Shown piece by piece: positions 10,530 to 23,000 of a stretch of DNA of 64,000 nt. The notes under the pieces are model-generated. The model did not search any database and was not told the DNA's origin. It worked only from the letters and a program-made list of their open reading frames with translations. How positions within the stretch are numbered: position 1 is the first letter of the stretch; each line of letters begins with the position of its first letter. Both the position numbers and the translations under genes were made by a program. This DNA is from Lithospermum erythrorhizon (lineage: Eukaryota; Streptophyta; Magnoliopsida; Boraginales; Boraginaceae), in the NCBI GenBank assembly GCA_019722365.1, contig JADFUC010001173.1:46546-110545 (forward strand). Reading direction: 5' to 3'.

Positions 10530-12980
10530 TGTTAAAATTTGCGCTATAATGTAATTTATTTTTTGAGGTTGAGAAAAGTTATAATTGGGCAATATAATAT
10601 AGCCTTGATCACGAGTAAGGGTTGAAGTTGCGAGAAGCGAGGCGGAGTAGGTTGTGGTAAATTCGGGGCAGACTTTTTATTAGGTGGAGTAGATTTGCCG
10701 AGGCGAGTATTAAATGGGTAGTATTTTGGTACAAGGATAAGAATATATTTAGATCGTTTTCATTAAATTTAATGACAAAAAGTGGAAACACCCATCCAAG
10801 CGAGGCCTAACTTTTACTACATATATATCCTTAAACGAAAATATCTCACAATCATATCTCATACCTCTTGGCGAAATCATCATCATCTTCCTCGCCTCTT
10901 TTTTTTCTTTTTCTTCTTTTCTTTGTCTTGTGAAGTCCTCATAATAAAAATTCAAGCTTTAAGTGTTCCTACTATCATTTAAGCATCTAAGGTATATGAT
11001 ACAACTCTTAAACTCTTCCTTTCATGTCTTAGAACATCTAGATGATATGTTATGTTGTTTTATAATTTGAAAAGTTAGAAAAAAAATGAATATTATATTA
11101 AAGATTGAATCTTTATGTAGTTTATGGTAGATTTAGAACCATATTTTGTTATGACCAACATATTGGAACATTTTTAGGAGTATATCATTGAGAGATAGCT
11201 ATATTATGTATGGGTTTGATTTTGTTCCTATTTAATCTCAGTTTTTATATAAGAAATAGGAAATAAATAGTAAATATGTTCCAAAAATTATAAAATTTTA
11301 TTTTTAAGTAAGTGTTGTCATGTTTTTAAGTAGTGTTGTCATATGGAATTGACTACGTAAGAAAGGTTTGATTTTGAGATTTGTTTGTATATTATAAAAT
11401 TTTGGAAGTTAAATGATAGGAAATGATATACAAATGGAAACAAATATAAATTTTGGAAATTTTTAAAGTTGATTTGATATTTATTTTTGAATTATGAGAT
11501 CTAGGAATAATAGTAATTAGGATTTAAATGGAAAATTATATTTTTATGCTATAAACATATTAAGGCCGATTTGTTCCACCATTTTTACTACATTTTTGAA
11601 CTAGGATTATCATACCGGGATTGTTGGATTATATTTGATAGTTATTTGGGGATTTGATAGAAATAAAGGGGGTTATTAAGCGGAAAGTAAAATAACGTAT
11701 ATAATTTCTTTGGATAGGAATTGAGCCGGACCTATGCGTGGACTACTAGAGATATTTTTAGTTGCTTTGCTCAGTGAGTACAAATCTACTTAATGGGAAC
11801 CTTTCATAGATATTATGGTTATATATTTGGCATTATTGTGTCGTGGTTATATTGAATGTATATTGAGTTGTAGAGATTTAGATGTTGTAAGAGATTGTTG
11901 TAGTTGTTATGATCGTACTACGATTGTTGTGTCAGCAGTATTGCGTTGGTACGTATTGTTTTGTGGTTGGTGTGTGTTTCTTTTGCAAGTTTGATTTGGG
12001 TGAAGTAATAGATATATATAAATTGAGGGGAGTAGCCTCGGCAGGAGGTTTGGTGTGATATGTCGTATTGGGGGGTAGCCACGAGATGTTTCGAGGAGGT
12101 TTGGTGTGATATGCGTATTGAGGGGTAGCCCGAGATGTTTCGGGAGGTTGGTGTGATATGCGTATTGAGGAGTAGCCTCGGTGGGAGGATTGTGATGTAT
12201 ATATATATGTGTTGGGAGTTGTATTGTATTAATTGAATGTGTGGTTGGTGGATGGATGTGTGGATGGAGGTTTTGATGTTATATATTTTTGTTGGACTAA
12301 GCATTACGATTGTGTTATTTTATTTGAATGAATATTTTCTTATGCGTTGTTGATGGTTGCTGAATATATGTGTGAGTGTTATGTTGATACCGTAGTGATG
12401 TTGAATAAGAGGTTACTGTAATTTGGGAGTAGTTGTTCATTGAGTAGCCTTATTAATGTTTATACATATGTTGCTATATATAGAAATATGATTATATGTG
12501 GTTGCATACTATTCATGGTATTTATTAAATAAACTTACATGTTTACTCACATTCTCATGGTGTTTATGCACAGGTTTCTAGGAATGATCGAGGCCAGCGT
12601 TGGCAGGCTGCGGAATAAGATGCGTGGGTGGTGGTGGCATAGAAGTCTCAACAGTCATTCTCCTATTGTTTCCTCTTGTTATGTTTCTAGAACTTTTATG
12701 TTGTATATTGAGGGGTCATGTTTGACATATTACCACTATGATGTATATTGAAGACTATGTTGTGTATTGTTTGGTTGTATTATTCAAAGTTGATGTATGT
12801 TTATGTTGATGATGTGATTTGTGTGGTGTGTTGTTAGTTCACCACGATGGACAAAAAGGTGTATTGTTATTATTAATGTCAAATGAAGTCATTTTATGTT
12901 GTTATCCATCGATTGGTGACTCTGGTGTACAGGTTGTTGATGATCTTGTACCAGTGCCCGACTGAGGGTGGGTTGCTACA
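10530..12980 (+). mobile_element. 3' LTR of the plus-strand gypsy element
   Basis: It begins just after the pol end (TGTTAAAA near 10,530, after a short purine-rich tract) and ends with GGGTTGCTACA at 12,980, about 2.45 kb. The end region is shared in reverse complement with 369-850, 38,990-39,420 and 54,480-54,960. Inside are a TATATATATCC promoter-like site (about 10,818), a donor-like CATCTAAG|GTATATG (10,991/10,992), a second donor-like GTGAGTAC (11,774), a minisatellite (12,010-12,195) and an acceptor-like TTATGCACAG|GTTTCTAGG (12,573/12,574). Confidence 0.8.
12010..12195. repeat. Minisatellite inside the 3' LTR, unit about 45-55 bp
   Basis: Three to four units of the form GAGGNGTAGCC-CGAGATGTTTCG-GGAGGTTTGGTGTGATATGCGTATT. 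The unit sequence is unrelated to that at 1,959-2,232 but lies at the equivalent LTR position. A 128-codon minus-strand frame across it is a by-product of the repeat. Confidence 0.8.
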
Positions 12981-14165
12981 CACTTCCCACGGTAGATGCT
13001 CCTCCCGGACCTCTATTCTCAGCGGATGAAGCCCGTGCGTATAGCTTCAGTATGCATCTTGGATTTGTGAGAGAGGAAGGCTACATGACATGACTTCCAA
13101 GAAGAAGGATCCCAGCCCAGGCTTTCTTCTGAAAAAGCCTCCTCTCGTTCGGGGGAGGAGAATCGGAGTGCTCTCCCCAAGAGGCTAAGCAGGGTTACTC
13201 TGCGAACTACTTGGAATTGCCATATACCCTTCCTGGCGGTTTTAAGATTACGAGGATTGGCTACATGGAAGAAAAGGGATGCACTTTCGCTTCTCGTCCA
13301 CTTGTTTTTAAAAGCATGGGAAGGATTTCGAGGAATTCGTGATCACTTGAAATAGGAACTCATGCGTGAAGTACTAATTAAGCTATGTCTATTTCGTTCT
13401 CCTTCATTTTCTCACATTCGCTTTATTAATTCTCCCACTTTAACCAGAACATCTTGTTGGCTATGAATCGAGTTATGTGTTAACTCGCCCGAGGACTCGG
13501 TTGGATGACACATGTGAGGAGGGTCGTGAGAAGGAGACGGCCGCAGTCTCGAATCCGAGGGGTGGAGGCCGATGTGCAAAGATGCAGGAGGCTGACACCA
13601 AAATTCTATTAGGAGAAAAGAACGGCGTGAGAAAATATAGAGGCATGGCCTTGAAGGAGAGTTTTACCAAATTGGAAGGTGATAACTTTGACTTATCCTC
13701 CAAAGTAAATAAGCTCCAACTCTTCCTTGATCGAGCGACCAAAAGGGCCAATAAGGCTGAAGAGAAGGCCAAGGCTACTCAAGAAACTACAAATGCTATG
13801 CTTGACCCGGCGAGTATCGGCGGGCTAGAGGTGGAATGGTTGATGAATGTGAGCACCTACCGTAAGCTGCAAAGAATGTTGTTGAAAGTCTCGAGTGCAT
13901 GACAATTTCACGTATTTGGAGGAGCGTAATACTTGAGGTTACATGGGAGCTTCTGTATGATAGGCGACATTATACATGAGATTCAGGTTGTTGTTTGTGA
14001 CCGCATGGGTGGTGTCAAGAAGATGAAATGTATGAGTAATGATTGAGAATTTGATGTTACGTGGGGTTTGAATTGTGCTATGTTTGGGTCTTAGTGTTGT
14101 TTAGGGTAGATTGGGTGCTATATCATTCATTTGTAAAGTTCTTTCAATATCAATAAAATGTCAGT
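12981..14165 (+). pseudogene. Coiled-coil ORF remnant with a 3' UTR-like tail
   Basis: I do not recognise a named gene. An open frame at 13,477-13,902 (141 codons) contains a strongly heptad-like, charged central segment (LKESFTKLEGDNFDLSSKV, then ATKRANKAEEKAKATQE). This resembles the coiled-coil part of plant gypsy-type gag-like or putative transposon proteins. Coding-like but broken sequence precedes it from about 13,000. About 250 bp downstream, CAATATCAATAAAATG and A-rich sequence (14,140-14,195) look like a polyadenylation region. It directly follows the LTR end at 12,980, so it could be a leftover of a non-autonomous element. Family assignment is a guess. Confidence 0.4.
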
Positions 14166-14195
14166 TTGTTAAAAAATAAAAATTGAATAAAAAAA

Positions 14196-14628
14196 AAGGC
14201 TTAATTTCTTAGATCCAACTAAACTATTACCTATGTTCCAATTTGTCTCCTGAACTACCAAACATTTCAGATTGCCTCCTAAGGCAACTATCGATTTCAA
14301 ATTGCCCTATAGTGTCACTTTAACAGTTAAAATTGAAGGCTTGAGGTACATATTCAAATAATTAAATATATGGGCTTCTTTTATAATAATTTAAAAATTA
14401 TTAAATCAAAATAAAAATAAACCCTCGCCTTGCTTTATCATCCCGTTTTATTCTCGCCTCCGCTTTGATCGACGTCTTGACTGATCGACACCAGCGCTCA
14501 AAAGTGAATTGGGAGGATAAGTAAGGTTATGGTGATGGTGTTGGTTATGGTGATGGTGTAGATGCCATCATTGACCATGACGGGGTGGGGTTATGGTGAT
14601 GGTGTTGAAGGTAGGGGTGGGGGGAGGC
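14196..14628. other. Intergenic stretch with a MITE-like end and a GGTTATGGTGATGGTGTT repeat
   Basis: The sequence from 14,199 (GGCTTAATTTCTTAGATCC, continuing with CTGAACTACC-type phrases) resembles the ends of plant terminal-inverted-repeat transposons, but no inverted partner was found. An 18-bp unit, GGTTATGGTGATGGTGTT, occurs twice in tandem at 14,525-14,560 and once at 14,589-14,606. Confidence 0.35.
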
Positions 14629-15930
14629 TGAAATAACCCGTCCCATTGAAATATAATCTTATATTATCATAGTTTCTTGGTGATGTGACACGTGGGTGAT
14701 ATTAAAAATTTCGGAGAAAGTATTAAAATAATATTATACCGGTTAATTAGTAATGTAATTCGATGGTAGTATAAATAATTTTGGAGTTTGTGTTCTTGTC
14801 AGAATTAGAGATTTCTTGCAGTAGTAACCCGAATTAAATTATGGAGTGTAGTATTTTGTTTCATGATAATATTATATACCATTTTTATACTTAATTTTAA
14901 AACATAAAAAAAATGGGAAACTTTCTAGTAATTTTCCAAGTTGTTTCACAGAGCCCAGGTCGAGTTGGACTTTGTGCAAGAAGTTTATCATATACCTTGC
15001 TTTATCGTTAAGTCTTGCGTTTTTCTATTATAAAGAGAGAAGAAAGGATGGAAAAAAACCAATCCACAAATGTCCAAGTTCATGTAGATCGCCCCTGCTT
15101 TTCCCCGTCTCCGTTTTGTTTTCCAATCCGAGCTTAGGATATTTTCGCCAACCTTTAAACATCTAAGGTATTGTTTTGATTCTTGAAATCTACTTATTTG
15201 AGTTAAAGTTGACTAATTATGTGATTATGTTGACTTTTATTTTAAAGTTGAACAATTTGCAATCTTTTGAACATACATGTATAATCTAGGGTTAAGGATG
15301 ATGTTCGAATATCTTGATCATAACATTCTGAAGATAATGGAGATTTAATTTTGTTGGCTTTATTTTTTAGATCTAGTTTGACTTTTGAAAGAAAAATATA
15401 AAATAAATAGTAAATATATTTCAAATTATAATTTTGGTTTTGAACAATTTTGACATTTGGACTTGACCATGAAAGCTAGTTTTGATTTTGAAGACGTTTT
15501 GTATTTATTATGATTTTTGGAAGATAAAGGGTTAGAATATGTATAAAATATGAAATAAATACTAAACTTTTGAGCAAATTAAAACAATTGAAACCTACAT
15601 GCCTATTATACCATCGTGTTTCACCACAAATTTGGAGTGATTTAAATTTGTTTACTATTTTTGGTGATTTAATTACTAAAACATATTTTTGAATCAAAAG
15701 GAGATGAATTGAAGTTTGAAAATGAAATTGATGATGTTCCAGTAACTTTGAAGTTGTATGAGCTACGTATGTGGTTGATGTGCTCTCTTAACCTAAGAAA
15801 CTCTGATTTGGTTGATATTTTCGGTAGCTTCTACATATGATGTAGATGTCTTACTTGTCTTCTGAGTGCGGTAGATAAAACCGCATTATTAAACGGGCCA
15901 GAGGCTCCCTACTTGAGATAGAGGTAGAAG
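14629..15930 (+). mobile_element. Truncated plus-strand LTR of the large gypsy family
   Basis: It starts with TGAAATAACCCGTCCC, matching in reverse the LTR ends at 41,489 and 56,117. It carries the donor-like AACATCTAAG|GTATTG (15,167/15,168), as does the LTR at 10,991. It stops where copia sequence begins, lacking the later LTR half. A 64-codon frame (14,972-15,166) in the leader is not convincing as a protein. Confidence 0.6.
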
Positions 15931-15949
15931 TATATATATATATATATGT

Positions 15950-18900
15950 AAAATGATCATAGTTCAAAACAAATGATATATTCATTGAATTTTGGAAGCA
16001 TAAAAATTAAAGCATTGTCTTACAATCACTTATGACATAAATAAATAAAAAGCTAGCTCCCAGCTAAGACTAACACCGCTCCAGCATCTTAAGACGATGC
16101 CTTCCATGTATATCATGTTTGCTTTGAGAAACAATAGTTTAGTTAAGAGATACACTACGTTATCATCGGCCGAGAACCTTACATATTCTAACATCTCCTC
16201 ATCTGTTATCTCCGAATAAGTGATACTTCATTACGTGCTTGGATATGTGATGTGATCGTGATTCACTTGGCGAGCTATTGCTCCGGTGTATCATGATATA
16301 ACTCCGGTAGACCTTGATATAGGTATTACTCGAGAGTTCACTCACAAGTTTTTTGATCGACAAACTTCCTTGTGACTCCGAGCGCAATGTACTTCAGTTT
16401 ATGTTGTCAAAGTCATTTCTGCTCTTGGGCAAAGATCTTGCGCCTTAGTTCGGGCGAGAATACATAACTAGATTGAGTTCGACTATCGTCTCTATCGGTT
16501 TGGAAACTAGAATCGGTGTAACCGCTGTCAATAAATCATAGTCTCCACCGTATACTAGGAACATATCTTTTTAGTCCTTCGTAGGTACTTAAGTATGACA
16601 TTCACTTTAGATCTAGTGACTTTTCGCGTACTTGTGATTGGTAGCGGCTTGTTACGCTTTCGAAAGCGTACGATAAATGCAGGCGTGTATATAGCGTGGA
16701 ATACATAATTGATCTATGGTGATGCATAAGGAACGCCCGCTCGTCTTTTTCTCTTGACCTTATTTGTGGGATGAATGACAACTCTTCTTTTTTCATAATA
16801 AAAATAATATATTTTAAATATATTTTTGGTAATTATTTAATCATTTCATTTGGTAAAGTATTCAATTCCAATGTATATACTTTCACACTTTATGAGAAAG
16901 ATTAGGTAAATGAAAGCGATCCAACTCCATTTGTTGAACGACTGCTGCCGTGTCTCGTGGGAAGATTTCTTTCTTAGACTTATCCATCTTAAATATTTTG
17001 GCCTTTATCGATATAAGTATTTGGGCTCGGTCAATTGGCCTTTTGGATCGGTCTACATGGTTTTAATAATTAAACGACAGCCAGTTCAAGCGTATGTATG
17101 TTGTTTCTATAGTCGATATGTCATCTACATGCATGAAGCTATAAATGCAATGTTGCTCCAGTAACTTTCTTGTATACACAAGAATCTTCTTTTGTTCTTA
17201 ATGAAATCAAACCCGCTTTGATTGACTCATTAAAATAGAGATTTCAACTTCTTCGGGCATCTTAAATCCATAAATGGATTTTGTAACTAAATACCTTCTT
17301 AGATCCACTTAGGACATATTACCAAGCCTAGAGGTTGGGTCGTATACGTTCTCTTTAGATTCTGTTAAGGAATACGGTCTTTATCCATCTTTCCAAATCA
17401 TAATGGATTTAAACTTAGCGACTAGGAGAAACGTTTCATCATAATCAATTGCTTGAATCTCTATTTGAAACCTTAACTGGATACAAATGCAGTACTTATA
17501 AACATGGACATTTTCATCTTTATCCGGTTTGCGTTTAAAAACTCATTTTATGACTTGATAGGTCTAACTTTTCGGGTAGATCCGTGAGCACTTCTCCCGT
17601 CGTATTTAAGTGGCTAAAGCCATTTATCAACTTTGGTTCTTCAGTAAGCCTTTCCATATGAAGAACGCCCTTCGATTAAGAAACGCCTGCAAAGTACCAC
17701 TGTCGAGGTTCTTGGCCGAGTTATCGATCTCACAAGGGTAGTGTGAGTCACCGGTTGGCTCGATCGATTTCCCGTGGATCGAGTTGAACTTCCTCTCATA
17801 TAAGAGTTTCGCCTCTTGAGGTGAATCGTCCGTTCTCGGCGTTGACTTCACCAGCTATCTGAACAACTAACATTTTCACTTATTCTATATCTCTTGCTTA
17901 GTATTCGCTTCTCGAGAAAATGTCATCCCGTGCAATTAAAATCTTATTTTCATGCTTGAGATAGAAAATAATACCACGTGGCTTCTTTTCGAATCGCAAT
18001 GAAATAACATTTCTCGAATTTTTGTCGAAGTTTGTCCTTATTCAAATTATTGACATAGAACTAGCTACTGAAATCCTCGTATGATCATCTTGGGGCGGGC
18101 TCCCGAGCCACGTCTCGTGTAGGGTGCTTGCTGGCCCGATTTAGTTGGGCGTTCATTTAGTGTAATGCGTAGCGGTTTGTAATGCATATTCCCAAAACTT
18201 ACGGACGGTTGGATGTGCTCGTCATGGATCGAACCATATCGATAGTGTTATATTTCTCCTTTCGGATACGTCGTTATGTTGAGGTGTTCAATTTGGAGTG
18301 AGTTTTGATAGAGAATACAGCGCTCTTTAAGATGTTTCAAATACATGACTTAAATTATTTTCCGCCTCTGTCGGACTTAAGAACCTTAATCATTTTATTG
18401 AGTTGGTTCTCAACTTCTTTTTATTTCTTTGAAATTTTCAAAAGCGATTCTTGTTCTTTAGTAAATATAGGTAACCATATCTACTATAGTAAATCGATTG
18501 AAAGTAATGAAGTATGAGTAACCTCGCTTTGGGGAGTATTAAATTTAGCTTGCTTGTCACATTCAGTCACGTATGATTACGACAAATCGGTTGCCTCTCC
18601 GGCATGCCATGAAAGGTGATTTGGTCATCTTGCCTAGCAAGCATGATTCGCGTGATCCATAGTTGAAGCATTGATGTGTCCGTGGCGTGCAATTTGCTGT
18701 CGTTTATCAATTGTGACGAATGCAGTATCCACAGATATGAATGATTTAATTTGTTGACTTATTCCTTTTATTTATTTATGTTGCTTAGAGTCTGATATTT
18801 ATATCATCTCAAACATTTTCTTATACAAATCCGGTACACGAGAACCGCTTCTCGAATGTTACCGAATACTCGCTAAAAAAGATATGATCTTGTGACTCAT

Positions 18901-19250
18901 TCTCCTACGCGATAAGCGACTAAGCTCGTGATCGGGGTTTCTATTTAGCAGCTTCGTCCTGATTTCAGCTTCCTATATTTAGTAGCCACGTAATGAAACT
19001 TATGTCTTGGGGCGTTATGCTTTACCAAATGAATTTGCCCTCTATTTAACTACTTGCCGGGACCGCTGCGTTCTATAAGCCGCCCAACCCGCATTACTTC
19101 TAATTGGATATAGCACTTTCAAATCGGCTATGCTGTGAAGCGTCAATCTGAGCCTTCTCTACTTTGTAGCTCCTAATTTCATAGAACCTCTTGTTCGGCC
19201 CTCCGCTTTAGTTTATTGCATAATTTTACATCAGCCATAATATGTTAATC
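15950..19250 (-). pseudogene. Ty1/copia pol remnant 1 (minus strand)
   Basis: Reading leftwards from 19,250, the integrase region (about 18,680-18,150) shows CLLGKMTKSPF, GYSYFITF and a degraded SDRGGE-like block. Reverse transcriptase lies at about 17,560-16,500, with KPDKDENVHVYK followed by IDYDETF. The RNase H region is at about 16,420-16,080 and aligns with the better preserved copy at 28,060-28,420. Stops and frameshifts occur throughout. The A+T-rich stretch after the RNase H end (15,950-16,070) matches 27,870-27,970. Upstream gag is not recognisable. Confidence 0.7.
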
Positions 19251-19259
19251 TCAGCTTCT

Positions 19260-19945
19260 CTTTTAAAATTATTAAAATATTAAAAATATATTTTTAAAAA
19301 AATTATAATATTATTTATTGTATTAAATTTAATAGTATATATATAGCCATAAATAAAGAGAAATGAAAATATGTGGGGTATATGATAGAGTGATGTGGAA
19401 TGGAGATAAAGTAATTTGATCTGCGAATAATCTTTCTTGGGGATTGTTGGTGAAAAGTGGATGTTATTTGATGGTGTTAGGCAGTGTGGTAGAAGGAAGT
19501 GTTAAATTGTGTACATTGTTGTGGATAATTCTGAGATTTCATGAATTATACCCAAAAATATTTGTCAAGTATTGTGATATCTTGTATGCAAATCTGAGGA
19601 GAAAAATTTAATTCTTAAAATGTGTATTATTATTAGGAAAACCCTTACAATGTTGAAGTGATTCTTCTTTCTTTTTTACATAAATGGTATTTTTTTTATT
19701 GAAAAGATCGTACATTATTTGGTTGGTCAAAGATGAATTAATTACTTAATTATGATGATAATTTTGGGAAACGAGGGAAAATGGAAAAGAAATTAGCTGT
19801 CACAGCGTTGAGCTTCGAAACCACTCCAAAGGCACTTTAAATCAAAACCCTTTATGTTCTCCCTCTCAAACTGAAGAATCCTCTTTCTGCTACAGTCTAG
19901 AATCTCAATTAGGACAGCTTTCCAGGTAGATCTCTCTCCTCTCTC

Positions 19946-19996
<51 letters not shown>

Positions 19997-20001
19997 AGGC
20001 C
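19260..20001 (+). promoter_or_regulatory. Promoter and 5' leader region of the FKBP gene
   Basis: AT-rich DNA without genes. A TATATATATAG element lies near 19,335 but is far from the coding start. The likely transcribed leader begins around 19,800-19,900 and contains CT-rich sequence and a donor-like CCAG|GTAGAT at 19,925/19,926. The 11-bp TCTCAATTAGG occurs at 19,903-19,913 and again at 19,989-19,999, flanking the CT repeat. The transcription start cannot be fixed without RNA data. Confidence 0.4.
19948..19992. repeat. (CT)n microsatellite in the FKBP 5' leader
   Basis: An uninterrupted CT run of about 45 nt ends ten bases before the ATG at 20,002. Pyrimidine dinucleotide runs are common in plant 5' leaders and are usually length-variable. 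Confidence 0.95.
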
Positions 20002-23000
20002 ATGGCTAATTTGTTTAAAATTTCAGGAGTCGAAGTAAGGAGCGGGAGGCCCTACACGCATATGTCACATAATGTAAAAGGAAGGCTCCGAATTTCTCAG
20101 GTTGGATCCTAATTCATCATTCTTTTATATTTAGATAATTATGTGTTGAATTTCACATAATGTGATGTTACAGGCAACGTTGGGTACTGGTTCTGGCACA
20201 CTCAAGAATTTGGTGCAGTGTAATGTTGGGAAGAACAGTCCAGTGCTTTTATGTGTTTTAGTTCCAGACAAAGTCGAGTCTTGCCACTTGGACTTGGAAT
20301 TCGATGAGCCCCACAATGTCGTTTTCTCTGTCATTGGTTCCCGGAGTGTTTACCTTACCGGCTATTATCTCTGTACTTCCCATCACCAAAGCGACTCGTA
20401 TAACTTCATATCCTTAATTGTTCCTTATTATACTACCGGTTACTCTGTTATATTGATAAACAAACTCATATAGTTTTTTATATGGAAAGGGAATCGTATG
20501 GGGAGGACATTGCGGACTCAGATGGGTTGGATCGTTGTAGTGATGAAGTTGAAGATGAATACGAAGATAGCTTTATAGACGATGATGAAGATGATGCAAG
20601 ACTTGTTTCAAGCCAGAGCAGTATGTTTTTTCTTCGTATTCATAGTTTCTTTTGTATTGGATAATAGCCATTGTATAAACTTTCTATATGGATGTAGCTA
20701 CTGTTGTTGACTTGTCGTGTCATTTTTATCCCCTATGAATTAGATCTCACAGTTTGGAATTAGCTTCAAGAGCATAATTTATCTGATCCAATGAAATTTG
20801 TATGATGATCAATTTGATTCATTATTTGATATGCTTATTGCAACATATTGATTTATCACTTGTATAACTCTTTGCTTTCTTCCACACTCTTATTGAATAG
20901 CTGAGATAGAGACGTCAATGGAAAACATCCCAAAAGACAGGAACTTGAAACTTTCACGGCGCAAGAAGAGGTATCAAATTATTGATTCAGATGATGAGAT
21001 TAATTCGGAGGCCAGTGAACATGAAGACAACGTGATCTTATCTGGTTCTAAGAGTAAGAACTCTGACAAGAACATAGCCGTTGAAGATTGTGACAAGCCA
21101 AAAGTTAATTTTGGTGATGGGATGAAAAATGCTAATGATATCATAGATGACAGCGATGATGAAGTAATATTTTCATTTTCTGCTTTTGAGAAAAAGATCT
21201 CCAATGAGACCGAAGCTGGTAAACAGAGTAACAAATCAACTGTTAATTTTGGCGGTGAGGTGAAGAATGCTTACAATCAAAGTTGTGAGCACCAACCTTA
21301 TATTGTGGATGCAACAAATGATCAGATAAGGTATAAAGGGTTGTGATAACAATCCAGGTTCATCATTTTTCTATTATGTTATTGCATCCTTTTATAGTTA
21401 TTGAAACATTTTTCTACTACTATTTTATCAATATATATTTGCCCTTCGTTTGTGTCCAATAACTTCTGTGTCAAAATGATGAACTTTTTCATATGACTGT
21501 TTGTTAATTGTCATATTAATAGTAAAGTAGGTTGAAATTACCATTGTTTGACATATTTTTTACAAACTATTAATCATTGTTTTAAACAAGTTATTTCGAA
21601 CTGGATGATTTTTTTGTGTGGTGGGGGGGGTTATGTTAATACTGCACACTAGAGTTGTACCAAAATAAATATATGTAATTTAGAATTGACTGTTTTGAAA
21701 TCCTCATCATCTTGATCAACAGCTATTATGCACAGTTCATTTATAAGCAATGAAAAATAGTTTTATTACATTCATTTGTCTTCTTCTGGGACTAAATACT
21801 AGAGTGGACAAATGTGAGCAGTTTGTAGCTCTATTGGATGATGTCACATCGGAGAAATTAATTTGAAAAAGAATAAGAAACACTGCTGAGTATTATTTGT
21901 ATGGTGTTTACCATTTATTTTCACTTGGTATTTCCTTGCATGCTAAACAGATGAATAACTAACTGTATGCTTATTTGTCATGCTTTTAAGTGAGATTGAT
22001 GCTGTAACTTGTGAAAAGCCAACAATGAAAAGAAAAGAACGATCTGAGGATGTGAAAAATCTTGTAACTTGCATTAGCATGAATAAGGAGGTTAAAGAGG
22101 AGCATCCTGAGGAAAAGTTTGACTATGTGAACGAAGACCCTCATAAAAACATCAAGGAGCAGAACCGAACTAATGAGATGTTAGTATTATTTTTTTGAAA
22201 AGTTCTAATACCATAGTTTATACAGATTTTATAAAACTTTTGTTCCTCAAACAGGGAAATTGATAGTCATTCGGCTGACATGGGATCTGCAAAATCAAAG
22301 AAAAGAAGAAAGAAATCAGAAAAAATATCCGTTGGAGGAAATAACCCAGAATGTGAAGCTTTTAAAAGAGAGGGGGGAGGATGTCCTGGGAACACCGATG
22401 TGCCAACTAAAATTGATGAAATTCAACCACCAAAGAGCAATAAGTGGGTATTTTCTTTCAGCTATAATGTTTGAATAGTATGGTTCCAAATATTGCCTGT
22501 CTGTTATTGTCTAAATAACATACCATAGTCCTGCCACCACCAAAACCTATTCTCCCACCGTTCAGTTGTTTGAGGCTTTGAGCGTGTAAATTTGATTGCT
22601 AAATGCTTCATTTCTTTATGTTCAGTGTTTCTGATGAGAAGAAGCTTGATCAACCAGCCATTGCTTCTACTTCTGAAAGTAAAATTAAGATGAAGAAGAA
22701 GAAGAAGAAGAATAGTACAACTGAGGATAATGGGGAGTATACATGCATGGTTAGAAATGTTACTGAGAAGCCAGACAATGATGTAGAATTGTTTTCCGAT
22801 CCCGATCTCGAAAACAAGAATGCAGAATTGAAAACGGCATCGACATTGTCTAACGGAATGATAATTTTAGAGCTGTCTAAGGGTAAACTTGATGGGAAGG
22901 TAGCAGCAACAGGGAAGAAGGTTAACTTTACTTTGTCTCATTGTCAGAACTGTGTAGTGTGTCAAATAGTCTTTTTGAAGTGTCTTCACCAAAAATCTTG

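Noticed and set aside
11918..12304. 128-codon minus-strand open frame
   Set aside because: It lies across the LTR minisatellite, and its sequence periodicity follows the DNA repeat; it is antisense to the LTR and has no family motif.
14199..14628. A complete MITE beginning with GGCTTAATTTC
   Set aside because: The left end resembles transposon termini, but no inverted right end or target duplication was found before the LTR at 14,629.
20974..21234. 86-codon frame antisense to FKBP exon 4
   Set aside because: It is a shadow of the acidic/serine coding exon; the sense strand fits splice phase and family composition.
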